Positions 1-5,470 of a stretch of 5,470 bases of DNA are shown here, piece after piece. Made by a program: the position numbers and the translations under genes. The stretch covers positions 1 through 5,470 of the forward strand of contig DFFN01000204.1 of assembly GCA_002369525.1 (NCBI GenBank), in the 5' to 3' direction. The notes under the pieces are model-generated. The model was given only the letters and a program-made list of their open reading frames with translations, was not told where the DNA came from and ran no database searches. Within the stretch, counting starts at the first letter, position 1; each line of letters begins with the position of its first letter. Source of the DNA: Lachnoclostridium sp. UBA3775. Its GTDB lineage: Bacteria; Bacillota; Clostridia; Lachnospirales; Lachnospiraceae.

Positions 1-1778
1 TTGACCACGGTAAGACCACGCTGGTCGACGGCATGCTCCAGCAGAGCGGTGTGTTCCGCGAGAATCAGGAAGTGGCCGAAAGAGTCATGGACTCAAATGA
101 TATCGAGAGGGAGAGAGGCATTACCATTCTTTCCAAGAATACCGCGGTAATGTACAAGGACTACAAGATCAACATCGTCGACACTCCGGGCCACGCGGAC
201 TTCAGCGGTGAGGTGGAGCGTGTGCTCAAGATGGTAAACGGAGTTATACTTGTGGTAGATGCTTTCGAAGGAGCAATGCCGCAGACCAAGTTTGTTCTTA
301 AAAAGGCTCTGGAGCTCCATCTGCCCGTAATAGTCTGCATCAACAAGATAGACCGCCCCGAGGCAAGACCTGAAGAGGTAATTGACGAGGTGCTCGAACT
401 CTTCATGGATCTTGAGGCTGATGACGATATCCTTGATTCGCCCTTCGTCTTTGCTTCCGCAAAGCAGGGCGTTGCGATACTTGAACTGGGTGACACTCCG
501 AAATCGATGGAGCCCTTGTTTGAGACTATACTTGAACATATTCCGGCACCCGAGGGTGATGAGAACAAGGGTACTCAGGTACTGATCTCCACCATTGACT
601 ATAACGAATATGTCGGACGCATCGGTGTCGGAAAGGTAGATAACGGCACGATAAAGGTAAACCAGGAAGTGGTAATCGTTAATCATCATGAACCCGATAA
701 GCAGAGAAAGGTTAAGATCTCGAAACTCTATGAGTTTGACGGACTTAATAAAATTGAAGTTGAATCCGCGACGGTCGGTGCGATAGTTGCGATTTCCGGT
801 ATTCCCGATATCCATATCGGAGACACTATATGTGCGGTAGACAATGTGGAGCCGATTCCGTTCCAGAAAATATCCGAGCCTACCATAAGCATGAATTTCT
901 GCGTAAACGATTCGCCGCTTGCGGGACAGGAAGGAAAATTCGTTACATCGAGACATCTGCGCGACAGGCTTTTTAGGGAGCTTAACACCGATGTAAGCTT
1001 AAGAGTAGAGGAAACAGAGACGACCGAGGCTTACAAGGTAAGCGGAAGAGGCGAGCTGCATCTTTCCGTTCTTATCGAGAACATGCGCCGCGAAGGCTTT
1101 GAATTTGCCGTAAGCAAGGCTGAGGTAATATATAAAAAGGATGAAGCCGGCAACCTCCTTGAACCGATGGAGGAAGCAGTAGTGGATGTACCCGAAGAGT
1201 TCTCGGGCAACGTTATCGACAAGCTTTCCCAGAGAAAGGGCGAGCTTGTATCAATGGCAAGCTTCGGAACCGCAAGCTCAAGGCTTACCTTTAAAATACC
1301 CGCAAGGGGACTGATCGGATATCGCGGTGAGTTCATGACCGATACCAAGGGCGAAGGAATCATAAATACGGTCTTTGACGGTTATGCTCCCTATAAGGGC
1401 GACATTACCTACAGAAAACAGGGCTCGCTTATCGCATTTGAATCCGGCGAAGCGATCACCTATGGCCTCTTCAATGCACAGGAACGAGGTTCTCTTTTCA
1501 TAGGACCCGGAGAAAAAGTCTATGCGGGTATGGTGATCGGCCAGCACGGCAAATCGGAGGATGTCGAGGTCAATGTATGCAAGAAAAAGCAGCTGACCAA
1601 CACCCGTTCTTCAGCCGCCGACGAAGCTCTGAGGCTTGTGCCTCCGAGACGTCTTTCTCTTGAGCAGTGTCTTGAATTTATTGATAATGACGAGCTGCTT
1701 GAAGTGACTCCGAAGAGCCTGAGGATCAGAAAGAAGATACTTGATTCCCTTGAAAGAAAGAGAGCAAACAGAAAATAA
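1..1778 (+). CDS. typA: Translational GTPase TypA/BipA, 5' end cut off by the window
   Basis: TypA/BipA is a ribosome-binding GTPase of the EF-G/LepA superfamily. It is known to act in 50S subunit assembly and in stress and cold adaptation. The reading frame is open from base 3 and begins inside the P-loop with DHGKTTL, so only about a dozen N-terminal residues are missing. The first ATG in view (33) is internal and is not the start. The GTPase motifs come in order: RGIT (switch I) at 117-125, DTPGH at 180-194, NKID at 342-353 and SAK at 456-464. They are followed by the beta-barrel domain, the EF-G-like domains III and V (with RGLIGYRGEF, near 1306-1335), and the TypA-specific C-terminal domain with GQHGKSEDVEVN and KKKQLTNTRSS. 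About 591 residues are visible, against roughly 605-615 in the family, so the 3' end is complete. All expected motifs are intact. The stop overlaps the next start by one base. Very secure identification. Confidence 0.97.
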   Translation, partial: DHGKTTLVDGMLQQSGVFRENQEVAERVMDSNDIERERGITILSKNTAVMYKDYKINIVDTPGHADFSGEVERVLKMVNGVILVVDAFEGAMPQTKFVLKKALELHLPVIVCINKIDRPEARPEEVIDEVLELFMDLEADDDILDSPFVFASAKQGVAILELGDTPKSMEPLFETILEHIPAPEGDENKGTQVLISTIDYNEYVGRIGVGKVDNGTIKVNQEVVIVNHHEPDKQRKVKISKLYEFDGLNKIEVESATVGAIVAISGIPDIHIGDTICAVDNVEPIPFQKISEPTISMNFCVNDSPLAGQEGKFVTSRHLRDRLFRELNTDVSLRVEETETTEAYKVSGRGELHLSVLIENMRREGFEFAVSKAEVIYKKDEAGNLLEPMEEAVVDVPEEFSGNVIDKLSQRKGELVSMASFGTASSRLTFKIPARGLIGYRGEFMTDTKGEGIINTVFDGYAPYKGDITYRKQGSLIAFESGEAITYGLFNAQERGSLFIGPGEKVYAGMVIGQHGKSEDVEVNVCKKKQLTNTRSSAADEALRLVPPRRLSLEQCLEFIDNDELLEVTPKSLRIRKKILDSLERKRANRK

Positions 1779-2608
1779 TGATGATATCCGAAAAAGCGAA
1801 GCTTTTGATAACCGATCTTGACGGAACCCTGCTGACCACGGATAAAAGAGTGACGGAATTTACGAAAGATTATCTTGTTGAATTTGTAAATGCCGGAAAT
1901 ATCCTCGCTCTGTGCAGCGGACGCGACATAAATTCCACTACGGAAGTGTTCGAAAGCTTCGGCGACGGAATCAAAGGAGCATATATCTGTGCCTACAACG
2001 GCGGTCAGATTATGGAATATGACAGCAGGAAAACCGTTTTCAAGGCAGGACTCGATCTTGAGACGGTTTCTGCGATTTATGGCCTGGCTGACAAAAGGGG
2101 GATCCATGTTCAGGCATACAGCGATGATTTCGTTATTTCAAAATATGCCGATGAATGTGTGGCTTTTTACCGGAGACACATATCAACTCCTTCATTGATT
2201 ACCGATAAGCCGATGAAATATCTGCCCGAAAAGCCCTGTAAAATGCTTTGCATCGAGCTTAACGATCATGAAAAGCAGCTAAGCTTCAGGGATGAACTGA
2301 ATGCCATCTATTCAGACAGGCTTGATATTTTCTTCTCGAACCCGGTTTATCTTGAAATAATTCCGAAGGGCTCCGGAAAGGGAAATTCCGTAAGAAAGCT
2401 TTCCGAGATTACAGGTATTCCGATTGAAAACATAATCGCGGCCGGAGATGAGGAAAACGATATTTCGATGATAGAGGCCGCAGGTACGGGCATTGCGATG
2501 ATAAATGCCAAGGACAGTGTAAAAGCCCGTGCCGACCTCATTACCGAATTCGACAACGACCACGACGGCCTGGCAAGAACTCTGAATAAATTGTTTGAGA
2601 AAAAATAA
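1778..2608 (+). CDS. Cof-type HAD-superfamily phosphatase (HAD-IIB)
   Basis: This is a 276-residue cytosolic hydrolase, the usual length for the Cof/YidA group, whose members dephosphorylate small molecules such as sugar phosphates or flavin precursors using Mg2+. Motif I is DLDGTL, with nucleophile D13 and general acid/base D15. Motif II is S47-G-R. Motif III is K201 in KGSGKGNS, and motif IV is GDEEND (223-228) with the Mg2+-binding acidic residues. The region between motifs II and III (about 80-190) is the C2-type cap that sets substrate choice, so the substrate cannot be read from the sequence. ATG at 1778 shares its A with the typA stop (TAATG), and a second in-frame ATG follows directly at 1781; either could be used. 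The overlap implies co-transcription and coupled translation with typA. A functional link to TypA is not established. The family call is secure; the exact function is unknown. Confidence 0.93.
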   Translation: MMISEKAKLLITDLDGTLLTTDKRVTEFTKDYLVEFVNAGNILALCSGRDINSTTEVFESFGDGIKGAYICAYNGGQIMEYDSRKTVFKAGLDLETVSAIYGLADKRGIHVQAYSDDFVISKYADECVAFYRRHISTPSLITDKPMKYLPEKPCKMLCIELNDHEKQLSFRDELNAIYSDRLDIFFSNPVYLEIIPKGSGKGNSVRKLSEITGIPIENIIAAGDEENDISMIEAAGTGIAMINAKDSVKARADLITEFDNDHDGLARTLNKLFEKK

Positions 2609-2631
2609 AAAAAGCCTTCACCTTGAGGATG

Positions 2632-2698
2632 ATCGAATGGCGAAGATTTATCGTAATGCGGAGCGTTACGATGCCCCTCTGGCGAAGAGCCGTTCGAT
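2632..2698 (+). other. Outer stem of a nested hairpin
   Basis: The arm ATCGAATGGC (2632-2641) is complementary over 10 pairs, including one T-G wobble, to GCCGTTCGAT (2689-2698). The enclosed 47 nt contain a complete separate hairpin (2650-2672), so the whole could fold as a long stem-loop with an inner stem. Both arms are repeated downstream at 2716-2725 and 2729-2738, so alternative pairings compete: 2632-2641 with 2729-2738, or 2689-2698 with 2716-2725. Complementarity is seen directly; folding in RNA is inferred. Confidence 0.65.
2650..2672 (+). other. Hairpin A: 10-bp stem, 3-nt loop
   Basis: The arms are ATCGTAATGC (2650-2659) and GCGTTACGAT (2663-2672), with loop GGA between them. All ten positions pair, one of them as a T-G wobble. 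The stem has no following T-tract, so it is not a standard intrinsic terminator. It could be an mRNA stability or processing element in the transcript leading to the EEP gene, or part of a mobile repeat. Confidence 0.8.
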
Positions 2699-2715
2699 GC
2701 CACCCGGCGAGGATG

Positions 2716-2738
2716 ATCGAATGGCAGAGCCGTTCGAT
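2716..2738 (+). other. Hairpin B: 10-bp stem, 3-nt loop
   Basis: The arms are ATCGAATGGC (2716-2725) and GCCGTTCGAT (2729-2738), with loop AGA. Ten positions pair, including one T-G wobble. It has the same stem length, loop size and closing C-G pair as hairpin A. It differs from A by one gained G-C pair and one lost T-A pair, and each change is present on both arms. Confidence 0.8.
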
Positions 2739-2761
2739 GCCACCCGGCGAGGGGAAGATGG

Positions 2762-2774
2762 CTCGCGAAGCGAG
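2762..2774 (+). other. Hairpin C: 5-bp stem, GAA loop
   Basis: CTCGC (2762-2766) pairs perfectly with GCGAG (2770-2774) around the loop GAA. The stem could extend past a G-A mismatch by a further G-C and G-T pair. The 3-nt loop closed by C-G repeats the geometry of hairpins A and B. It lies 27 bp before the EEP start codon and just upstream of its ribosome binding site, so it could affect initiation. That effect is inference. Confidence 0.6.
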
Positions 2775-2789
2775 ACGGATGAGGTGTAG

Positions 2790-2795
2790 AAAGGA
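2790..2795 (+). promoter_or_regulatory. Ribosome binding site of the EEP gene
   Basis: AAAGGA ends 6 nt before the ATG at 2802. This spacing supports 2802 as the true start and excludes the overlapping small reading frames upstream. Confidence 0.8.
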
Positions 2796-2801
2796 AAACT
2801 C

Positions 2802-3950
2802 ATGGAGGACATAAAACCAGAAACAACAGAATCCGCAAAACCGGAGAATAAAAAGAAATCCAAAAAGTCACTTCTCTGGAAGATCCCTCTTTTCACTATT
2901 CTTGCAATTCTCCTCATCGCCATAATCTACGTTTCCTATGTTTTCCTGACCTATTCCCGCATCGGCGATAACAAGGAGCTTGAAATTACCGGAAATGCGG
3001 AGGACAAAGCGCAGACGGGTGTGGAATATACCGCAGTTACCTATAATATCGGTTTCGGAGCCTATGTGCCTGACTATACCTTCTTTATGGACGGCGGCAA
3101 GGAAAGCCGCGCAAGGTCAAAAAAGAGCGTGGAAGAGTGCACGGAGGGCGTTGCCAACGTGGCTCTTGATAACAATGCAGATTTTGTACTTTACCAGGAG
3201 GTCGACACCGACTCGACAAGAAGCTTCCATGTAGACCAGACTGAAATGATAGATGACAAATTTTCTGATTATGATCATGTTTTTGCCGTAAACTATCACT
3301 CGGCTTACCTTTTTTACCCGATAACAAAGCCACACGGAAAGTCAAATTCCGGAATTCTTACCGAAAGCCGTTTTGACGTCACATCGTCTCTCCGCAGAAA
3401 GCTTCCTGTATCAACAGGCTTAAAGAAAATTCTTGACCTTGACCGTTGCTACAGCATATCCCGCATTCCTGTCGAAAACGGAAAGGAGCTGGTGCTCATC
3501 AACACCCATCTTTCCGCCTATGGCACCGAAAAAGGCCAGGGCAATGCCCAGCTTGAAATGATCTTTAAAGATATGAAGGCGGAATATGATAAGGGAAATT
3601 ATGTAATATGCGGTGGCGATTATAACCATGATTTTACCGGAGATTCAAGGGAAAAACTGAATCCGGGATCCGACGAAGATTTTGACTGGACACAGCCTTT
3701 CCCTGCGGATATAATACCCGAAGGCTTTTCACGCTGCACAGACTATGAGGACGGCCTTGTAGCCAGTGCAAGAAATACCGATATTCCGTATTCTGAAGAA
3801 AGCTTTACCGTGGTGCTCGACGGTTTCCTGATCTCCGATAACATTGAATGTACCTATGTTCAGAACCTTGACACCGGCTTCGAATATACCGACCATAACC
3901 CCGTAGTAATGAAATTTATTCTGAATACTACAGCATATAATTTGGAATGA
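2802..3950 (+). CDS. Membrane-anchored endonuclease/exonuclease/phosphatase-family protein
   Basis: This 382-residue protein begins with a short, Lys/Glu-rich cytoplasmic stretch (1-23, ending KKKSKKS). A single hydrophobic segment at about 25-50 is probably an uncleaved signal anchor that places the catalytic domain outside the membrane. The EEP (DNase I-like) metal-dependent phosphoesterase fold follows. The family's active-site residues are all present: N82 in TYNIGFGA, E133 in YQEVD, SNSGILT (181-187), H236 in NTHLSAYG, D273 and N275 in GGDYNHD, D340 in LDGFLISDN, and the terminal pair D364-H365 in YTDHNPVV. The enzyme is therefore predicted to be active on a phosphodiester or phosphomonoester. 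Relatives act on nucleic acids, sphingomyelin or inositol phosphates, and sequence alone does not choose between them. An exposed location favours scavenging or an envelope substrate over DNA repair. It follows the repeat cluster and has no terminator between it and the HAD gene. The fold is secure; the substrate is unknown. Confidence 0.9.
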   Translation: MEDIKPETTESAKPENKKKSKKSLLWKIPLFTILAILLIAIIYVSYVFLTYSRIGDNKELEITGNAEDKAQTGVEYTAVTYNIGFGAYVPDYTFFMDGGKESRARSKKSVEECTEGVANVALDNNADFVLYQEVDTDSTRSFHVDQTEMIDDKFSDYDHVFAVNYHSAYLFYPITKPHGKSNSGILTESRFDVTSSLRRKLPVSTGLKKILDLDRCYSISRIPVENGKELVLINTHLSAYGTEKGQGNAQLEMIFKDMKAEYDKGNYVICGGDYNHDFTGDSREKLNPGSDEDFDWTQPFPADIIPEGFSRCTDYEDGLVASARNTDIPYSEESFTVVLDGFLISDNIECTYVQNLDTGFEYTDHNPVVMKFILNTTAYNLE

Positions 3951-3953
3951 GTA

Positions 3954-3966
3954 GTCAATTATTGAC
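3954..3966. promoter_or_regulatory. Perfect 13-bp palindrome, possible operator
   Basis: GTCAAT and ATTGAC flank a central T at 3960, giving a perfect 6+1+6 inverted repeat. A 1-nt centre cannot form a hairpin loop without losing several pairs, so a dimeric protein-binding site is more likely than a terminator. It begins 3 bp after the EEP stop and lies about 31 bp upstream of the -35 element at 3998. The TTGACAA within its right side recurs at the -35 box. An operator role is inferred. Confidence 0.4.
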
Positions 3967-3997
3967 AAATGTTGCTCTAAATTCGACTGAAGTATAC

Positions 3998-4025
3998 TTG
4001 ACAATAGTTATAATCAGAGTATAAT
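3998..4025 (+). promoter_or_regulatory. Sigma-A-type promoter for the AT-rich membrane gene and probably rarA
   Basis: A consensus -35 TTGACA (3998-4003) and a consensus -10 TATAAT (4020-4025) are separated by 16 bp, one below the optimum. Transcription should start near 4032, giving a leader of about 43 nt before the ATG at 4075. A second TATAAT at 4009-4014 has no suitable -35. As only 8 bp separate the membrane gene from rarA, this promoter probably drives both. Confidence 0.75.
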
Positions 4026-4052
4026 AATTTTGTGATGATCAGGTATTTCCTT

Positions 4053-4103
4053 ATGAAGGGACAGCAGATCAAAAATGGAAATTACATCAAATATAAAAAA
4101 TAA
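4053..4103 (+). CDS. Possible 16-codon leader ORF overlapping the membrane gene start
   Basis: ATG at 4053 opens a frame of 16 codons (MKGQQIKNGNYIKYKK) ending at a TAA at 4101-4103. It overlaps the first codons of the membrane gene in another frame. An AGG at 4041-4043 lies 9 nt upstream and could be a weak ribosome binding site. If translated, it could modulate initiation at 4075. It may equally be chance, as the surrounding AT-rich sequence offers few constraints. Low confidence. Confidence 0.2.
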   Translation: MKGQQIKNGNYIKYKK

Positions 4104-4740
4104 TAAAAAGATGAATTTAAAATCATTAAGAAAAACAAGTGAAATTATATATGTTTTTTGGCTTCTATATCTTTCTATTGATTTTACATATAATCTTTTT
4201 AATAAAACAATTTCTGAGTTGTTTTATACTTTTTTATATATGTCACTTGGAATCATGGTTATCTTCCATGCATTATTTATATATTTCTGGTACAAAGAAA
4301 ACTATTTAAATAAAATTCTTGTAAGAAATAAAATATTGATGATCATTTTTGCATTTATATTTGTTTGTATATTATTAAATATAGTGTTGTTTTTTTCTGT
4401 GAATTATTATTTTGGTTCTTTTATTTATGCATTATTTGGAACTTTAATACTTACACCTATATGTTTAATGTTTTTAGTAAAATTAAAAAAGGTAAAATAT
4501 AGTAAATTTAATAGAAAAAAACAATATATTTTTATGCTTGCTGGTATGTTGTTCTTGATTATAAAAAATGGTATACTGTTTTTTTCTTTTGCTATACCGT
4601 TATATAAACCTATTGGAATAAAGGGAGATATAATACTTGCATTATTAAATTTTATGCCTTTGCTTTTTTTTATAATTGCTTTTATTATATATATGATTGA
4701 TAATAAATTTTTGAAAAAAAATAAGCGGAATTATATTTAG
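4075..4740 (+). CDS. AT-rich orphan polytopic membrane protein, unknown function
   Basis: I do not recognise a family for this 221-residue protein. Hydrophobicity by eye gives about six membrane segments, near residues 24-42, 48-73, 87-109, 113-135, 151-174 and 186-208. They are separated by short Lys/Asn-rich loops, with a basic N-terminus (8-20) and a basic C-terminus (211-218). The main inter-segment loop, 136-150, is strongly basic (KLKKVKYSKFNRKKQ) and probably cytoplasmic. No catalytic motif or conserved Cys/His cluster stands out. The gene is far more AT-rich than its neighbours: 11 G/C of 60 bases in 4141-4200, against 30 of 60 in 4801-4860 and 33 of 60 in 3481-3540. Three of its four Arg codons are AGA. 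This suggests horizontal acquisition. The ribosome binding site GAAGGG ends at 4060, 14 nt before the ATG, which is long. An in-frame ATG at 4111 is an alternative but has a poorer upstream site. It has its own promoter and ends 8 bp before rarA. Confidence 0.8.
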   Translation: MEITSNIKNNKKMNLKSLRKTSEIIYVFWLLYLSIDFTYNLFNKTISELFYTFLYMSLGIMVIFHALFIYFWYKENYLNKILVRNKILMIIFAFIFVCILLNIVLFFSVNYYFGSFIYALFGTLILTPICLMFLVKLKKVKYSKFNRKKQYIFMLAGMLFLIIKNGILFFSFAIPLYKPIGIKGDIILALLNFMPLLFFIIAFIIYMIDNKFLKKNKRNYI

Positions 4741-4748
4741 GTAAGATA

Positions 4749-5470
4749 ATGCAGCAGCTATCATTTTTTAATCAACAACCGATGATGCAGCCGCTTGCGG
4801 CTAAGATGCGACCTGAAACATTAGAGGAATATGTCGGACAGACCCACCTTCTTGGACCCGGAAAGGTACTGAGGCGCCTTATTGAGAGCGACCAGATCTC
4901 TTCGATGATCTTCTGGGGGCCTCCGGGAGTCGGAAAGACCACGCTCGCAAGAATAATTGCTAACCGCACCAGAGCCGAATTCATTGATTTCTCCGCCGTA
5001 AACAGCGGTATAAAAGAAATCAGGACGGTGATGGAGCAGGCCGACGCCAATCGTTTCGCAGGCACCCGCACCATAGTTTTCGTTGACGAGATACATCGTT
5101 TCAATAAGGCTCAGCAGGATGCCTTCCTTCCCTTTGTGGAAAAGGGCAGTATCATCCTGATCGGTGCGACAACCGAGAACCCGTCCTTTGAAATAAACAG
5201 CGCTCTTTTGTCACGCTGTAAGGTTTTTGTGCTTCAGTCACTTACAAGCGAGGACATAAAAAACCTTCTAAAACGTGCCTTAAACGATAAAAAAGGGCTC
5301 GGAGATCAAAACATAGTAATCTCAGAGGACATACTTGACAAAATAGCAAATTTCGCAAACGGAGACGCCCGTTCGGCACTCTCGACGCTTGAGATGGTGG
5401 CGTTGAACGGAGATCTGGATGAAAATGGCACGATTACTGTTACTGACGCAACTCTTGAACAGTGCATCTC
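4749..5470 (+). CDS. rarA: Replication-associated recombination protein A, AAA+ ATPase, 3' end cut off
   Basis: RarA (MgsA, homologous to eukaryotic WRNIP1/Mgs1 and related to clamp-loader subunits) acts at stalled or gapped replication forks. The 240 visible codons cover the AAA+ module. They show the conserved entry PLAAKMRPETLEEYVGQ (15-31), Walker A GPPGVGKT (57-64), Walker B IVFVDEIH (109-116), followed by RFNKAQQDAFLP, sensor 1 GATTENPSF (139-147), arginine finger S155-R156 and sensor 2 GDAR (205-208). The C-terminal tetramerisation domain lies outside the window; the full protein is usually about 420-450 residues. ATG at 4749 is chosen because it gives the family N-terminus. Its weak AGG site (4739-4741) overlaps the preceding TAG stop, which suggests translation coupled to the membrane gene. 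Residues 3-7 (QLSFF) resemble a beta-clamp-binding pentapeptide. The identity is very secure. Confidence 0.96.
   Translation, partial: MQQLSFFNQQPMMQPLAAKMRPETLEEYVGQTHLLGPGKVLRRLIESDQISSMIFWGPPGVGKTTLARIIANRTRAEFIDFSAVNSGIKEIRTVMEQADANRFAGTRTIVFVDEIHRFNKAQQDAFLPFVEKGSIILIGATTENPSFEINSALLSRCKVFVLQSLTSEDIKNLLKRALNDKKGLGDQNIVISEDILDKIANFANGDARSALSTLEMVALNGDLDENGTITVTDATLEQCI

Larger units (their letters stand above)
2625..2752. repeat. Direct-repeat cluster between the HAD and EEP genes
   Basis: Two exact copies of a 27-bp sequence lie at 2686-2712 and 2726-2752, giving a 40-bp period; both begin AGAGCCGTTCGATGCC and end GGCGAGG. A second exact 17-bp word, GAGGATGATCGAATGGC, occurs at 2625-2641 and 2709-2725 and so alternates with the first. 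The repeat period is not a multiple of three, so the copies read in different frames, which argues against a coding repeat. Together they fill most of the 193-bp gap after the HAD stop at 2608. The short palindromic units resemble REP- or MITE-like intergenic elements, but I cannot name a family. No transposase or terminal target duplication is visible. Confidence 0.9.

Noticed and set aside
93..956. Long minus-strand reading frame (287 codons) opposite typA
   Set aside because: It lies entirely antisense to a fully conserved typA coding region. Its translation has no recognisable domain, and it is explained as a codon-bias shadow.
1520..2107. Minus-strand reading frame spanning the typA-HAD junction
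   Set aside because: It is antisense to two secure genes and has no family features or supporting ribosome binding site.
2609..2672. Intrinsic terminator after the HAD gene
   Set aside because: The hairpins have no T-tract on the + strand side. The A-rich run at 2599-2614 would only serve transcription from the opposite strand, where no gene is seen.
2625..2752. CRISPR array
   Set aside because: There are only two repeat copies with a 13-bp gap, the gap itself is part of another repeated word, and no cas genes are present.
2595..2789. Two overlapping small + strand reading frames (about 63-64 codons) across the repeat cluster
   Set aside because: They are made of the intergenic repeats. 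The 40-bp period puts repeat copies in different frames, there is no good ribosome binding site, and the EEP gene has its own well-spaced site downstream.
4664..4721. Eight-base T run (4664-4671) and eight-base A run (4714-4721) as a phase-variation switch
   Set aside because: Runs of this length are expected in so AT-rich a gene. Slippage would alter only the last part of the protein, so there is no positive evidence for switching.
4041..4743. AGGTA at 4041-4045 and 4739-4743 as a target-site duplication around the AT-rich gene
   Set aside because: Five bases is too short to separate from chance, and there are no terminal inverted repeats or transposase.

Overview
The window suggests a low-to-mid GC Bacillota genome. 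The most likely source is a Clostridia/Lachnospiraceae-type anaerobe, but this rests on gene content, AGGA-type ribosome binding sites and codon style rather than on any diagnostic marker. Five protein genes are visible, all on the + strand. Two are cut by the window edges.

Layout. The window opens inside the P-loop of typA (BipA), a translational GTPase, which runs to 1778. Its TAA stop overlaps the ATG of a Cof-type HAD phosphatase gene (1778-2608) by one base, so the two are almost certainly co-transcribed and probably translationally coupled. A 193-bp non-coding gap follows (2609-2801). It holds a compact cluster of direct and inverted repeats: a 27-bp repeat in two copies with a 40-bp period, plus three hairpins that each have a 3-nt loop closed by a C-G pair. 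Next comes a gene for a membrane-anchored endonuclease/exonuclease/phosphatase (EEP) fold enzyme (2802-3950). A 124-bp gap (3951-4074) carries a perfect 6+1+6 palindrome and a near-ideal sigma-A promoter (TTGACA, 16 bp, TATAAT). That promoter faces a strikingly AT-rich orphan gene for a protein with about six membrane segments (4075-4740). Only 8 bp later rarA begins (4749), encoding the AAA+ recombination factor RarA/MgsA, and it runs off the right edge.

How the parts relate. typA, the HAD gene, the EEP gene and rarA share base composition and look like ordinary resident genes. No metabolic pathway links them. The AT-rich membrane gene stands out by composition and by lacking a recognisable family. 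It is the best candidate for acquired DNA and sits where it would control, or share, the transcript of rarA.

The most interesting signal is the repeat cluster. Two of its hairpins differ by a base-pair gain and a base-pair loss that occur on both arms at once, and both keep the same T-G wobble. This is the pattern expected if pairing is maintained. I see no CRISPR array, transposase, tRNA or rRNA, and no convincing intrinsic terminator. No multi-gene defence or other new system can be claimed from these five genes.
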